From the NCBI GenBank assembly GCA_041306005.1, contig JBFYKJ010000056.1:1-52478 (forward strand): a stretch of DNA of 52,478 bases, in the 5' to 3' direction. The translations under genes were made by a program, and so were the position numbers. Under the pieces are notes generated by a model, which ran no database searches, had not been told where the DNA came from, and saw only the letters and a program-made list of their open reading frames with translations. Numbering within the stretch: position 1 is the first letter of the stretch; each line of letters begins with the position of its first letter. The stretch is from JBFYKJ01 sp041306005. Its GTDB lineage: Archaea; Altiarchaeota; Altiarchaeia; JAFGQM01. Below are positions 15,619 through 25,600 of this stretch, in pieces.

Positions 15619-16221
15619 TTAAACCATCCTCAGGAAATACTCGTGCACCCGCGTGTCGTTTGTGAGCTCCGGGTGGAATGCAGTCACTAAAACATTACCC
15701 TGCCTGGCCGCGACTATCCTGTCACTATACTTAGCTAGCACCTCAACGCCCTTTCCGACTGATTCGATCGCCGGCGCGCGGATGAATACCGCGTGGAACG
15801 GTCTTGCCGGATCCGAAAGCCCGTTAAACCCCAAATCGACAGAGAAGCTCTCCTTCTGCCGCCCGAATGCGTTGCGGTCGACGACGGCGTCCATCTTCCC
15901 GAGGAACTCCTGGCCAGTTTTTTCCGCGTCGCGCTTGCCGGCCGATGAGCCCTCCTTAGCTAAGAGTATCATCCCGGCGCAGGTGCCAAAGACGGGCTTC
16001 CGGTATTTTTCCAGTTCGTTGAACATGCCCGTTTTCCTAAGGAGCTTCCACATCGTCGTGGACTCGCCGCCGCTTATGATGAGGCCGTCGGTCCGGGCAA
16101 GCTCCTCCTTGTCGCGGACTATGGAGACACCACCCTTGATGCCGAGGCTCTCCATCGCAGCAATCGTCGCCGCGATGTGCTCTTCAAGGTTTCCCTGCAT
16201 CCCGAGGATTCCGATTATCAT
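15619..16221 (-). CDS. pdxT: pyridoxal phosphate synthase glutaminase subunit
   Basis: PdxT hydrolyses glutamine and passes ammonia to PdxS for direct synthesis of vitamin B6. The class I glutaminase triad is present: Cys in VFGTCAGMILLA, and His-Glu in TAFHPELTND. The family motif IISGGESTTM is also present. Length is 200 residues. ATG 16221 gives the standard MIIGILGMQGN start; the open frame further upstream overlaps the divergent gene and is not conserved. Its partner pdxS lies 1.2 kb away on the same strand, separated by a divergent methyltransferase-like gene and hicBA, so the pair is not a simple operon. Confidence 0.95.
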   Translation of the reverse strand: MIIGILGMQGNLEEHIAATIAAMESLGIKGGVSIVRDKEELARTDGLIISGGESTTMWKLLRKTGMFNELEKYRKPVFGTCAGMILLAKEGSSAGKRDAEKTGQEFLGKMDAVVDRNAFGRQKESFSVDLGFNGLSDPARPFHAVFIRAPAIESVGKGVEVLAKYSDRIVAARQGNVLVTAFHPELTNDTRVHEYFLRMV

Positions 16222-16255
16222 CGGTGTTTTTTCCCGCTCACCCGAAAAAAATAGG

Positions 16256-16825
16256 ATGGTCGCCAAGAAACCCGGCGGGAAGGGCAGGGGGCACAGGATA
16301 AAGCCCATCATCGTGGAGATGGGCACCGGCCCGGAGCTCGCACGGGCGCGCTGGCTGCAAAAGCAGTTCAAGAGGGCGAAGATAATCGCGTTCGACGTGC
16401 GGGCTCCGAAAAAGCCCGTGCCGAATGGAATAAAGTTCGTCAAGGGCAAAGCCGTCCAGAAACTTAACAAGATGCCGAAGGCCTCGGTGAGCAGGGTCTA
16501 CGCCGACAATTATTTCTCCAACGAGGCCGGGGTCCTGGGGAAAGAGGGCATGGCGATAAGGCCAAAGACCCTCGGCGCGATAAAGAGGGCGCTAAAGGAC
16601 GGCGGGGAGTTTCACGTCACGACGCCCGCGTTCCACGGGAGGCTCCTTGCGAAAAAGCTGGCTGAGAGCGGGTTTGTGATAACCAAGAGGCGGCCGGTCC
16701 GGAAGGGCGACTTCATGAGCCCGATGGTAAAGGAGGATTTTGAAGAGCTTTCCCGGGGCGAGCACCGCAAGGCAGGGAAGGGGATATGGCCGTACCGGGT
16801 GGTGGCGGTGAGGGTGAGAGAGTAG
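16256..16825 (+). CDS. probable SAM-dependent methyltransferase-like protein
   Basis: The 189-residue product begins with a basic segment (MVAKKPGGKGRGHRIK), followed by a strand and glycine loop IIVEMGTGPELARARWL that fits motif I of class I methyltransferases, an acidic strand end AFDVRAP for SAM ribose binding, VSRVYADNYFSN at the motif IV position, and ALKDGGEFHVTTPAFHGRLLAKKL later on. The substrate is unknown. The start ATG 16256 is 34 bases from the divergent pdxT start; the frame upstream belongs to the pdxT antisense and is not used. It ends in TAG. Confidence 0.7.
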   Translation: MVAKKPGGKGRGHRIKPIIVEMGTGPELARARWLQKQFKRAKIIAFDVRAPKKPVPNGIKFVKGKAVQKLNKMPKASVSRVYADNYFSNEAGVLGKEGMAIRPKTLGAIKRALKDGGEFHVTTPAFHGRLLAKKLAESGFVITKRRPVRKGDFMSPMVKEDFEELSRGEHRKAGKGIWPYRVVAVRVRE

Positions 16826-16852
16826 GCGCTTTGCGAATCGTATAGCAGACCC

Positions 16853-17086
16853 TCAAGCCCCCTTTATCGCGTTCAAGAACTCCTCGACATCTATCCCAAT
16901 GTCCTTCTTTATTATCTTGTTAAGGAGGCTGCGGTCGATGTCCTCGCCGCCGTGGACGGGCACGATAGTCGTCCTGCCATCGGGATGCTCCAAGAAGACA
17001 TGGCTCCCCTTTTGCCGAATCGCCGCAAACCCCAGTTTTGAAAGCGCTGCGATGACTTCCTTCCCCGACATCTGAGGCAGCTTCAT
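16853..17086 (-). CDS. hicA: HicA-family mRNA interferase toxin
   Basis: HicA toxins are small double-stranded-RNA-binding-fold RNases that cleave mRNA. The sequence has the family pattern SGKEVIAALSKLGFAAIRQKG followed by the catalytic His in KGSHVFLEHPDGR, then TTIVPVHGGEDIDRSLLNKI. It is 77 residues, full length. It starts one base after the hicB stop. The active-site His is retained, so the toxin is probably functional. Confidence 0.9.
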   Translation of the reverse strand: MKLPQMSGKEVIAALSKLGFAAIRQKGSHVFLEHPDGRTTIVPVHGGEDIDRSLLNKIIKKDIGIDVEEFLNAIKGA

Positions 17087-17087
17087 C

Positions 17088-17294
17088 CTAGACTGCGACC
17101 TTCTGCAGGCCGACGAACTTCGTCTCGATGCGGACCTTCGGGAGGCATTCAGAGTACAACGCTATGGCTTCCTTTGTCCTCTTAAGGAGCTCGTCAATAG
17201 TCTTTGCCTGCGTATGGCAGCCGGGCAGCTCGACGACCTCTGAGACCAGGTAGCCGTCCTGGCCCTGCTCGATTATGACATTGTACTCTTTCAT
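17088..17294 (-). CDS. hicB: HicB-family antitoxin
   Basis: The 68-residue product has the HicB partial RNase H fold: YNVIIEQGQDGYLVSEVVEL, PGCHTQAKTIDELLKRTKEAI. It lacks the C-terminal DNA-binding domain found in many HicB proteins, so autoregulation may use another factor. It lies upstream of hicA, with a one-base gap, giving the order antitoxin then toxin. It ends in TAG. Such modules move between genomes; this one sits between pdxS and pdxT. Confidence 0.88.
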   Translation of the reverse strand: MKEYNVIIEQGQDGYLVSEVVELPGCHTQAKTIDELLKRTKEAIALYSECLPKVRIETKFVGLQKVAV

Positions 17295-17401
17295 GAGTAG
17301 GTTAGAGAAGGATGGGATAAAAACGGCGGGCGGGCTAAGAGGTGTAGTGTAAAAACCATATAGGTAAGGGGGATAAGCAGTAGACTGAAGACCGCAGACC
17401 C

Positions 17402-18325
17402 TTAAACTCCCCTGTGCGCCAACTTGTGCTTGTCCTCCATGGTCCTTATGTCCAAACCGGGCATCGCATCGCCGAGACCGGTCGAGACCCTGAGGAGCTC
17501 CTTAGGCTTGTCGTAGTGTAAAACCGACTCGACTATCGCCCTTGCCATCTTTTCCGGCTGCTTGGACTTAAAAATCCCGCTGCCGACAAAGACGCCATCC
17601 GCGCCCATCTGCATCATGAGGGCGGCGTCTGCCGGGGTAGCTATACCGCCTGCGGCGAAGTTGACTACGGTGAGGCGCCCGAGCTCGGCCGTTTTCTTAA
17701 CTAATTCGAATGGCACCCGGTATTCGGCGGCCTTCCTCTTCAACGCGTTCTCGTCCTTGGATTTAAGGAGCCTCACAAGCTCGGCTATCTCGCGGTTTAT
17801 GGCGTTCATGTGGCGCACGGCCTCGACGACGTTGCCCGTCCCGGCCTCGCCCTTCGTCCTTATCATCGCCGCGCCCTCGTGGATGCGCCTTAGGGCCTCG
17901 CCAAGATTGCGCGCGCCGCACACGAAAGGGACTGTGAATTTAGATTTATCAATGTGGTGCTCCTCGTCCGCAGGTGTTAAGACTTCTGACTCGTCCACCA
18001 TGTCAACCCCCATCTCCTGGAGTATCTGGGCTTCCACCGGGTGGCCGATTCGCGCCTTGGCCATGACAGGTATAGTGACAGTATCTAATATCTCCTGCAC
18101 CTTCGTCGGGTCTGCCATTCGCGCCACGCCACCGGCCGCGCGTATGTCGGAGGGGACTCTCTCAAGAGCCATCACAGCCACCGCCCCCGCTTTCTCGGCT
18201 ATCCTGGCCTGCTCGGCATTGGTCACGTCCATTATGACGCCGTGCTTCACCATCGAGGCGAAGCCGCGCTTTATCTGGTCGGTCCCTTTCAGCTCTGAAG
18301 CCCCGGCAGCCCTTTTCTTGGCCAT
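17402..18325 (-). CDS. pdxS: pyridoxal phosphate synthase synthase subunit
   Basis: PdxS builds pyridoxal 5'-phosphate from ribose 5-phosphate, glyceraldehyde 3-phosphate and ammonia. The TIM-barrel family signatures are clear: KHGVIMDVTNAEQARIAE, VMALERVPSDIRAAGGVARM, VMAKARIGHPVEAQIL with the active-site Lys, DMVDESEVLTPAD, and the phosphate loop FAAGGIATPADAALMMQMG. It is 307 residues, slightly longer than usual by a basic N-terminus. It is divergent from elp3 with overlapping TATA elements near 18341-18349. Confidence 0.97.
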   Translation of the reverse strand: MAKKRAAGASELKGTDQIKRGFASMVKHGVIMDVTNAEQARIAEKAGAVAVMALERVPSDIRAAGGVARMADPTKVQEILDTVTIPVMAKARIGHPVEAQILQEMGVDMVDESEVLTPADEEHHIDKSKFTVPFVCGARNLGEALRRIHEGAAMIRTKGEAGTGNVVEAVRHMNAINREIAELVRLLKSKDENALKRKAAEYRVPFELVKKTAELGRLTVVNFAAGGIATPADAALMMQMGADGVFVGSGIFKSKQPEKMARAIVESVLHYDKPKELLRVSTGLGDAMPGLDIRTMEDKHKLAHRGV

Positions 18326-18340
18326 ATCGGAATAATTCGC

Positions 18341-18348
18341 GGGTATAT
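18341..18348. promoter_or_regulatory. shared TATA region of pdxS and elp3
   Basis: TATATTTT lies between the divergent starts at 18325 and 18379. On the plus strand it is about 31-38 bases before the elp3 ATG, and on the minus strand AAAATATA is 16-23 bases before the pdxS start. Only 53 bases separate the two starts, so the two promoters must overlap. Confidence 0.4.
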
Positions 18349-18378
18349 TTTCAGGTGAGGCTTATAAAACTATATAGT

Positions 18379-20151
18379 ATGGAAGGACTCGCGAGGGAGC
18401 TGATAGAATCCATCGTCTCCGGGAAGATTAAGGACAAGGATAGCCTTGTCAGGGAAAAAGCCCGCCTCTGCGAGCAGTATCACCTCTCGAGCTTCCCAAA
18501 GAACTCCGAGATACTCCAGTTCGCCGAGGAGGACGAGTACGATGAAGTGATCACACTCCTCCAGAAGAAACCCACAAGGACGATCTCGGGCGTCGCGGTC
18601 ATAGCCGCGATGACTAAGCCCCACAAGTGCCCACACGGGAAGTGCATCTACTGCCCGGGGGGGGTGGATGCGGAAGTCCCGCAGTCTTATACGGGAAAAG
18701 AACCCGCCACCAGAAGGGCTATAATGCACAATTATGACCCGTACCAGCAGGTCCATGCGCGGCTGGAACAACTGGATACAATCGGCCACCCGATAGACAA
18801 GTGCGAGCTCATCCTCATGGGCGGGACGCTCCCGTCCCAGCCGTACGTCTACCAGGACTACTTCGTCAAAGGTTGTTTACAGGCGATGAACGATTACTCG
18901 GTGGAGCGGCACAAACCGTCTACCGCCGCAGGCAAAGCCGTGAAGAGCGTCAAAGGGATGAGGCTGAAGGCGATGAAGACTTTGGCCCTCGGCTGGAAGA
19001 GGATGCCGATAGCCGAGGTCCAGCGCGCGAACGAGCACGCGGAGGTGAGGTGCGTCGGGATGACTTTTGAGACTCGGCCCGATTATGCCAGAAGGAGGGA
19101 GGTCGACTTCATGCTCAAGATGGGCGGCACCAAGGTGGAGATAGGGGTCCAGACCCTGAGGGACGGAGTTTACAGGAAAGTGGAAAGGGGGCACACCGTC
19201 GCTGATGTCGCCATATCCACTCAGGTGATGAAAGACGCGCTCCTAAAGGTCGGCTACCAGATGATGCCAGGGCTCTTCGCCGACGAGAAACAGGACTACC
19301 AGATGTTCAAGGAGATGATAGAGGATGAGAGGTTCAAGCCCGATCTGGTCAAGTTCTATCCCTGTCTTGTATTAAGGGGCACGAAGCTTTACGACATGTG
19401 GGAGAAAGGGGAGTATGAGCCGTATAACACCGAACAGGCAGTCAGGCTCCTCGCGAAGGTCAAGAAGATAGTGCCGCCGTGGATGCGCGTCATAAGGATA
19501 CAAAGGGACATACCGATAGACCTTGTCGTCGCGGGAGTGACGAAATCGAACTTAAGGGAACTTGTCGAGGGCGAGATGAAGAAGCACGGCGACCGCTGCA
19601 GGTGCATAAGGTGCAGGGAAGTGGGCCTGCGCATGGCGCGCGACAAGGTCGAGCCCGACGCGGACGCGATAGAGCTCAAGAGGATAGACTACGACGCGAG
19701 CGGCGGGGCAGAGACGTTCCTAAGTTTTGAGGATACTACTAATGATCTCCTGATAGGCTTCCTTAGATTAAGGAAGCCAAGCATAGGCGCGCACCGGAGG
19801 GAGATGCTCTGCGAGGGCGATGATTGGAAGAAAAGGAAGGAGCGCGCGGGCGAGTCGGTTGATGCACCGCACCCCCCAAGGAGAGACGGGAAGATAGTCT
19901 GCGCCGCGGGCATAAGGGAGCTTCACGTCTACGGGCCGATGGTGGAGATAGGGGAGAATGCGCAGGAGAAGTGGCAGCACCGCGGTTACGGGAAGGAGCT
20001 CCTTAAGGAGGCGGAGAGGATAGCCTCCGAGGAATGGGGGCTTAACAAGATCAGGGTCATAAGCGGCATAGGGGCGAGGGATTATTACAGGAAGTTCGGG
20101 TACAAGCGGGTGGGGCCGTATATGGGGAAAGATTTGGATAATAGGAAGTAG
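18379..20151 (+). CDS. elp3: Elp3 tRNA uridine-34 acyltransferase
   Basis: Archaeal Elp3 alone starts the cm5U modification of wobble uridines. The radical-SAM cluster motif CPHGKCIYC gives cysteines 84, 89 and 92. TGKEPATRRAIMHNYDPY and the later VKFYPCLVLRGTKLYDMW are family blocks. The CRCIRCRE stretch is the zinc site between domains. The C-terminal acetyltransferase domain covers about residues 430-590 with WQHRGYGKELLKEAERIA as the acetyl-CoA loop. The length of 590 residues is a little above typical. ATG 18379 is used because the frame upstream contains the promoter. It ends in TAG. Confidence 0.97.
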   Translation: MEGLARELIESIVSGKIKDKDSLVREKARLCEQYHLSSFPKNSEILQFAEEDEYDEVITLLQKKPTRTISGVAVIAAMTKPHKCPHGKCIYCPGGVDAEVPQSYTGKEPATRRAIMHNYDPYQQVHARLEQLDTIGHPIDKCELILMGGTLPSQPYVYQDYFVKGCLQAMNDYSVERHKPSTAAGKAVKSVKGMRLKAMKTLALGWKRMPIAEVQRANEHAEVRCVGMTFETRPDYARRREVDFMLKMGGTKVEIGVQTLRDGVYRKVERGHTVADVAISTQVMKDALLKVGYQMMPGLFADEKQDYQMFKEMIEDERFKPDLVKFYPCLVLRGTKLYDMWEKGEYEPYNTEQAVRLLAKVKKIVPPWMRVIRIQRDIPIDLVVAGVTKSNLRELVEGEMKKHGDRCRCIRCREVGLRMARDKVEPDADAIELKRIDYDASGGAETFLSFEDTTNDLLIGFLRLRKPSIGAHRREMLCEGDDWKKRKERAGESVDAPHPPRRDGKIVCAAGIRELHVYGPMVEIGENAQEKWQHRGYGKELLKEAERIASEEWGLNKIRVISGIGARDYYRKFGYKRVGPYMGKDLDNRK

Positions 20152-20221
20152 CTTAGCAAGCACGCCTCACTATGTGACTGGCTATAGAAGGTTTTTATTC
20201 AACCAGACATCAGAATTGACA

Positions 20222-20767
20222 ATGGCCTCCAAGACCGTCGGGCTGCTGGTTATCGCTGGTGTCCTCTCTATACTGCCGCTGCAAAGCGTTATATTCCACC
20301 CGTCAGACCCCAACTGGGACATTTCGCGGAACAGCGGGATAAGCACTTATGTATCCCTGCTGATAATGGTTTTGATATGCTCCCTTATGGCGATGCACTT
20401 GCTCAAAGCGCAATCAATGGCGCGGCTTGACATATTCCTGGCCATCCTCGTCAGCGCTTTGATAGGCTTTCATTCCCTGTACGCCGTCGCAATGGCTCTG
20501 TTCGGCATTGTATACACCCCGCTGTCCATATTATACTGGGTCCTTGGGTGCATAATACCGTTCGTTCTGACCTATTATGCGGCCCACCTGCTGCTCTCTA
20601 AGTGGCTTGGGCACGAAAAGGGCGAATCAAAGAAGGCGGCCATAATCACGGGCATCCTGTGCCACTATGTGATCGTCATCATCCTTCAGAGCTATATCAT
20701 ACACCCCTGGCTGTTCCCAGTGCAATGGATGCCCGGCCCGGCGGCCTCGGCTTTGGGCGGACTCTAA
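20222..20767 (+). CDS. multi-pass membrane protein of unknown function
   Basis: The 181-residue product has about five hydrophobic helices: residues 5-22, 43-62, 70-95, 100-125 and 140-160. The loops are short, with one charged segment (GHEKGESKKA) facing the cytoplasm by the positive-inside rule. I see no known family. ATG 20222 follows a TATA-like TTTTTATT at 20189-20197 by about 25-30 bases. The frame upstream to 20174 would run through the promoter. It converges with a small membrane gene. Confidence 0.7.
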   Translation: MASKTVGLLVIAGVLSILPLQSVIFHPSDPNWDISRNSGISTYVSLLIMVLICSLMAMHLLKAQSMARLDIFLAILVSALIGFHSLYAVAMALFGIVYTPLSILYWVLGCIIPFVLTYYAAHLLLSKWLGHEKGESKKAAIITGILCHYVIVIILQSYIIHPWLFPVQWMPGPAASALGGL

Positions 20768-20776
20768 GCCCGTCTT

Positions 20777-20986
20777 TCATGTCCTCATCTTCCTTAAGTC
20801 CCACACCGCAAACGCCACCACTACCACGCCTATCATCCAGTGGTTGAAATACGGGTCCAGCCAAGCGAGGCCGACAGAGCCGTAATTGAACCTTATCTGG
20901 TGTAGAAGGAAGGAGTCCGCTATCAGGTACAGGCCCAACAGTATCAGAAGGTAATCAACCAGCTTGTGGGTTTTTTTGTCAATCAC
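20777..20986 (-). CDS. small membrane protein, two TM helices
   Basis: The 69-residue product starts with a basic MIDKKTHKLVD segment, a helix at 11-30 (YLLILLGLYLIADSFLL), a polar loop (HQIRFNYGSVG) and a second helix near 48-63, ending in a basic WDLRKMRT. No family is recognised. It lies downstream of the kinase gene at 21003-21545 on the same strand with a 16-base gap and may be cotranscribed. Confidence 0.6.
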   Translation of the reverse strand: MIDKKTHKLVDYLLILLGLYLIADSFLLHQIRFNYGSVGLAWLDPYFNHWMIGVVVVAFAVWDLRKMRT

Positions 20987-21002
20987 TTTAGTCGGGTTGC
21001 AA

Positions 21003-21545
21003 TCAGGCTTTCCCCATCATCCTGTCTATTTGTCTGTAGAGCTCTGCGACCGTACCGGTGTTGTCGATGACGACGTCCGCCATCTTCCTGACCTTGTCAA
21101 GCTCTTTTTCAGTCGCAGCTTTCTCCTTCTCCTTAAACTCTGAAAGCGTCATCTTCCCTTCGCCCTTTTCCCCCCTCTTCTTGCTGCGCTCGTAGCGAAG
21201 CTGGAGAGGCGCGTCGATGAATATCAGCTTGTTGTGCGGGAACTTCTTTAGCATCTCCGCCTCGTTGACGTACCTTATCCCGTCTATCAGGCGAAGCTCC
21301 GACTTAGCCGCCTTTAGGTCCCCCTCCATCGCGCCGACAAGGACTTCTGCGCCCAGCTCGGCGCGCAGCCCCTTGCCCAATTTTTGCAAATTCTCGCGGG
21401 TGATCGGCAGGGAAAGGCGCTTAAGGATGTCGCTCAGTATGTCCGAATAGATGAACTGCTGGGCCTTGTACTTCTTCTTCAGGTGGGCGGCTGCGGTCCC
21501 TTTCCCGGAGCCTATGCGGCCGGAAAGGCCGATGACTAGTATCAT
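21003..21545 (-). CDS. P-loop nucleotide kinase-like (CoaE/adenylate-kinase type)
   Basis: This small NTPase begins with a clean Walker A, VIGLSGRIGSGKGTAAAHL, at residues 4-22. A LIDGIRYVNEAEML segment follows, then LIFIDAPLQLRYERSKKRG, where the Arg-rich part is the lid, and a C-terminal ADVVIDNTGTVAELYRQID that resembles dephospho-CoA kinases and related archaeal kinases. The substrate could be dephospho-CoA, a nucleotide or another small molecule. At 180 residues it is the right length for either. It is divergent from dCMP deaminase. Confidence 0.78.
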   Translation of the reverse strand: MILVIGLSGRIGSGKGTAAAHLKKKYKAQQFIYSDILSDILKRLSLPITRENLQKLGKGLRAELGAEVLVGAMEGDLKAAKSELRLIDGIRYVNEAEMLKKFPHNKLIFIDAPLQLRYERSKKRGEKGEGKMTLSEFKEKEKAATEKELDKVRKMADVVIDNTGTVAELYRQIDRMMGKA

Positions 21546-21656
21546 TTTGTTTCGGATAGTCTGGTGCTTATTTTCGGTATTATTAACAGGTTGGCGCCTT
21601 TGTGCGGCTAAATGCCATCCTTATTGTTTTTTAGCCGGGCTTATTAAATTAGCACG

Positions 21657-22208
21657 ATGGCCGATTTCCTGGGATGCCTGGACAATGAGTTCGTGGACGA
21701 GGAGGAGGGCAGGGACGCGAAGACAAAGCGCGAGGACTACCTGCACTGGGACGACTACTTCATGGGAATAGCCCTTTTATCCGCCCAGAGGAGCAAGGAC
21801 CCGAGCACCCAAGTCGGCGCGTGCATAGTCGACGAGAATTTGAAGATCGTGGGCATAGGCTACAACGGCTTCCCAAGGGGCTGCAGCGACGAGGTCCTGC
21901 CCTGGGCGAGGAAGGCGAAGGATGTCAAAGAAACAAAATACCCGTACGTCGTCCACGCCGAGGTCAACGCGATACTGAATTCCACGGTCAAGCTGGGCAA
22001 CGCGAAGATGTATGTCGCCCTCTTCCCGTGCAACGAGTGCGCGAAGATGATAATCCAGGCCGGGATAAAGGAGATAATCTACCTTAGCGACAAATATGCC
22101 GGCACCGACTCGGTCGTCGCGGCGAAGAGGATGCTCGAGATGGCCGGGGTGAAACTGAGGAAGCTCAAGCCCAAGGTGAAAGACCTGAAGATAGCGTTCA
22201 CGTTCTAG
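21657..22208 (+). CDS. deoxycytidylate (dCMP) deaminase
   Basis: This enzyme deaminates dCMP to dUMP, feeding thymidylate synthesis. The zinc motifs are VVHAEVNAIL (His and catalytic Glu) and LFPCNECAKMII (two Cys). The N-terminal stretch WDDYFMGIALLSAQRSKDP and the QVGACIVDE block are family-typical. It is 183 residues including an acidic N-terminal extension of about 28 residues. A TATA-like TTATTAAATTA lies just upstream (21643-21653) but close to the ATG. It ends in TAG. Confidence 0.93.
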   Translation: MADFLGCLDNEFVDEEEGRDAKTKREDYLHWDDYFMGIALLSAQRSKDPSTQVGACIVDENLKIVGIGYNGFPRGCSDEVLPWARKAKDVKETKYPYVVHAEVNAILNSTVKLGNAKMYVALFPCNECAKMIIQAGIKEIIYLSDKYAGTDSVVAAKRMLEMAGVKLRKLKPKVKDLKIAFTF

Positions 22209-22277
22209 CCGCTTGGCAAAGCCTCGTGCGCCCACTCAGCCCCTTAAGCTTTTTTACCGCCCAAAGGCAAACTAAAC

Positions 22278-22577
22278 ATGGCAAAGGAAGGCACCGACTG
22301 GGAGTACGAAGTCGCGTACAAGATACTCGACCTCTATGTGAAGGAGCTGACCGAGAGGAAAGACAAGAGGATGCTCGACATCGAGGGCCTTGTCGAATCC
22401 TATTTCTACATCCTCGGCCGCCTCAAGGTAGGCTCTCACGAGGTCGACCAGATAGTAAAGGCTGTGCGCGACGATTTGCGCAAAAACCCGGAGGGCCCCG
22501 CCGATAGCGGGCTCAGGGACGCAGTCGGCAAGAAGAAGATGAGCGCCGGTTTGCTGAAGGCGTTAGAGGGCATGTGA
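22278..22577 (+). CDS. small helical hypothetical protein
   Basis: The 99-residue soluble product is highly charged and predicted mostly alpha-helical: WEYEVAYKILDLYVKELT, then LDIEGLVESYFYILGRL, then VDQIVKAVRDDLRK. The C-terminal third is glycine- and lysine-rich. I do not recognise it. A TTTTTTA element about 27-33 bases before the ATG looks like its TATA box, so it is probably transcribed on its own. Confidence 0.65.
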   Translation: MAKEGTDWEYEVAYKILDLYVKELTERKDKRMLDIEGLVESYFYILGRLKVGSHEVDQIVKAVRDDLRKNPEGPADSGLRDAVGKKKMSAGLLKALEGM

Positions 22578-22641
22578 GGCCCAAGAGAACTAGGGTGTAA
22601 TTATTCTGGGCAGCCGCAGCAGTCAAAAACATCTAAAGCGG

Positions 22642-25600
22642 CTACATCACGCCCATGCACGCCTCGTCCCAGGTGCATTTCTCGGTGTGGAGTTCGAAGT
22701 GGTCTTTGCAGTTGCCCTGCAAGAAAGGCTTCCCGCTCAGTTCGCACACCACACTGCTGCAAACATCGTATTTCCATCGGCAGTAGTTGCAGTGGTGCTT
22801 ATCGCCGTCGGAGTCACACTCCCCGCCGGTGCCCTTGCCCACAGAGAACCATCCCTCTACGCAAACATCGTATTTACCGCAACTGCGGTCCACGCCCAGC
22901 GGGCCGGTGTTCCCGGCCGCCAGCTTCCAGATGAAGCCGCCCCCGGGTTCCCCGGGGTACCCGGCCCCCTGGTGGTAGTTGAACAAACAGGTCCACTCCT
23001 CGGTGGGGCACGCCTTTATCATGCCCCAGTCCTCGTCCCCGTCGCACATGGCGTACAGCTCGCTGGCGTTGTACCAGCCGTATTCAAGCTCCGACGCCGA
23101 TGTGTCGGGCCCTTCAGAGCTAGACCCGCCGGTGCCCTTGCCGCGCTCCTCCGCCGTGCCGTAGAATGCCCGCTCCCCTATGCCCCGGCAGTAGAGGAAA
23201 TCGTCGGTGCCGACGAGCCCGTCCTCGTCGTACACCCTGTCGCACGGGAAATTCTCATCGCAGGTGCAGTCCTCATCTTTCTCCCCGTTGCAGTTGTTGT
23301 CCAGGCCGTCGTGGCATATCTCCAGCCCGTAGCGGCTTAAGTTCTGCATCTCCACATAGCAATACGGGCAGAACTGGGCTATGCCCCCCTCGTTGTCTTT
23401 CGCCAGGGCGTCTATGCAAAGGTAGTCGTCCTCGGTCAGCGCGCCGTCCTGCGTCACGTCGGCGCATTCTAAGACCGCATCCTGCTCAACTCTATCGTTC
23501 AGTATCCAGCCCTCTATCAGCACGTCACTCGCGGTGATGGCGCCGTCCTGCGTCAGGTCGCCGGGCGTGCCGTTGCAGCCGAATCCGTAGACTACGAGGC
23601 ACGCAACCGGTATCGCCGAGCTGCCGGCGATGGCCTGCAGGCACTGCAAATCGGCCGAATCCAGCGCCCCGCTCCCGTCAAAGTCCGTCACGTTGAGCAA
23701 AGCCGGGTGCGGGTCAACGCCGAATCCGGCCGCGCCCACGATTCTCCCCATGACGGCGACGTCTGTCTGGCCTATGCCTTCGTCGTCGTCCAGGTCACCG
23801 GGCTCGCCCAGCGAGATGTTGAAGCAAAAGCCGCCGTTCATCCGCCGGGAGCAGTCCGTCGCCCCCGTGTCCCCAAGCCACTTGGTGGCCACTACGTTCA
23901 CCAGGCAGGCCTCGTCGTCAATATCGACGTCCCCGTCGTTGTCCATGTCGCCGCAGCCCGCATACTCGTTCCGCTCGACCTGCGACGGCACCTTCTTGAA
24001 GAAATCGCCGAAAAGGCTTATGTCATAAGACGCGGCGACGCAGTCATCGTTCCAGTCCCCGCGGCCGGCGTCCGGTTCCAAACAGTGCATTATGTCCTGG
24101 CCGCCGCTAAGGGTCATGCCGCTCCTTATGCAGGATATTATCTCGGCCTCGGCATACGTCTTCTTGCCACGGTAGTCATACACGCACTGCCTGGCCATCG
24201 GCCGGTCCTCGCAATCCCCAACCTCGCATTCAGATGCCCTTGCCTTTGACGTGTCGACGACGAATATCTCCAGCTCCGCGAGCCCGGACGCCCCGAGCAG
24301 GAGCCCTATCTTGTATACGCCCTCGTGGGGCGGGGCGAACAGCGCGACCGTGTATGTCCGCAGGCGCTGATCCCATGCGAGCGCAGACGTCTGCCCGTAC
24401 AAGACCGCCTTTATATTGGCAAGGCCCTCCACGTCCTTCTCGCCCTGCTTGACCCTCACATTCACGGTGAACGTCTCCTTGGGCTCCAGTATCTTCGGGC
24501 TCGCGCTCTGCTCGGAGGTGACGCCCGGGCGCGACAGCTCGGTGTCAAAGGAGATGGTGAAATTCTGCTCGTATATGACGCCCCCCTCTATCCTCTTGAG
24601 GTATATCTCCGCCCGGTGGCCGCCCGGGTAGGGGGTGTTCACGATGACCGTATAGTTCCCGCCTGAACCTGTGAGCTTGGGCCGTTCCGGCAGCCAGATC
24701 CCGCCATCAAGATAGTAAACCCCGACGTCGCTGGCGGTCGGCGAGTCCAGCGGCGTGCCGTTGAAGAGGATGCTCATGCCTATCTCGATGGGCGGCGTTT
24801 CGTCCATTATCGCATAGGGGGTGAGCTCGAAGTAGCTGTTGCTCACGGGCATGACGTTAACCCCCACTACTTTCATGCCCTTCCTGCCGTCATATAGCGC
24901 CAAGACCGCCAGGTCGTAGGTGCCGGGCGCATCGGGCGCTGCGCACGATGCCTTCCATACGCCCCCCGAGATCGCCGCCCCGCACGGCTGACCCGCCAGC
25001 TCGAAGCTGACGTTGGACTGCTGCGTCACGTCGGTCTGCCCGTAGAGGATCCTTGAGACGCTCGCCGCGAAGGGCCTCCCGGCGGCGGCCGGGTTCGGGA
25101 ACGTCAGCGCGCCGAATGTGAAGTTGTATTCCGGCGGCTCGGGAGGCTGCAGCGTGATTGTTACGGACTTGTTCTCGCCCGGGCCCGCGCTGTACTGCTT
25201 GGACCTGTAGTTTGAATACGCCTCCAGGTTCGATACGGTGAAATAGAAGGGCTTTGACGCCCCGACCGGCACGAACTCGGTGTAGCCGGAGGGTGCCGGG
25301 AGGAGCGCGCCCCCATACCCCGAGCCGTATACCTTAGTGCCGTTGGCCGTCCAAAGCTCCACCGTGGCGTTGGCGGTCAGAATCCTGCCGGCCTTGTCCA
25401 ACACCCTTGCCCTCGCGTTGCCAATCTGCGCGCCGCAAGTGACTTTTAGGTTTAGCGTGTTGGGCCCCGCATCCAGGGCAATGCTTGCACTGGCGCCCAC
25501 ACAGCCCGTTTCGAGCGCTGAGGCGAAAACGGTCGCGCCGGCCGAGAGCTGGAACTCGGCGCATCCGACCGAAAGCGGCTTTTGCCCCAGCTGCTCGCCG

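Noticed and set aside
16222..16470. Longer N-terminus for PdxT
   Set aside because: The family starts at MIIGIL; the extra frame overlaps the divergent methyltransferase-like gene.
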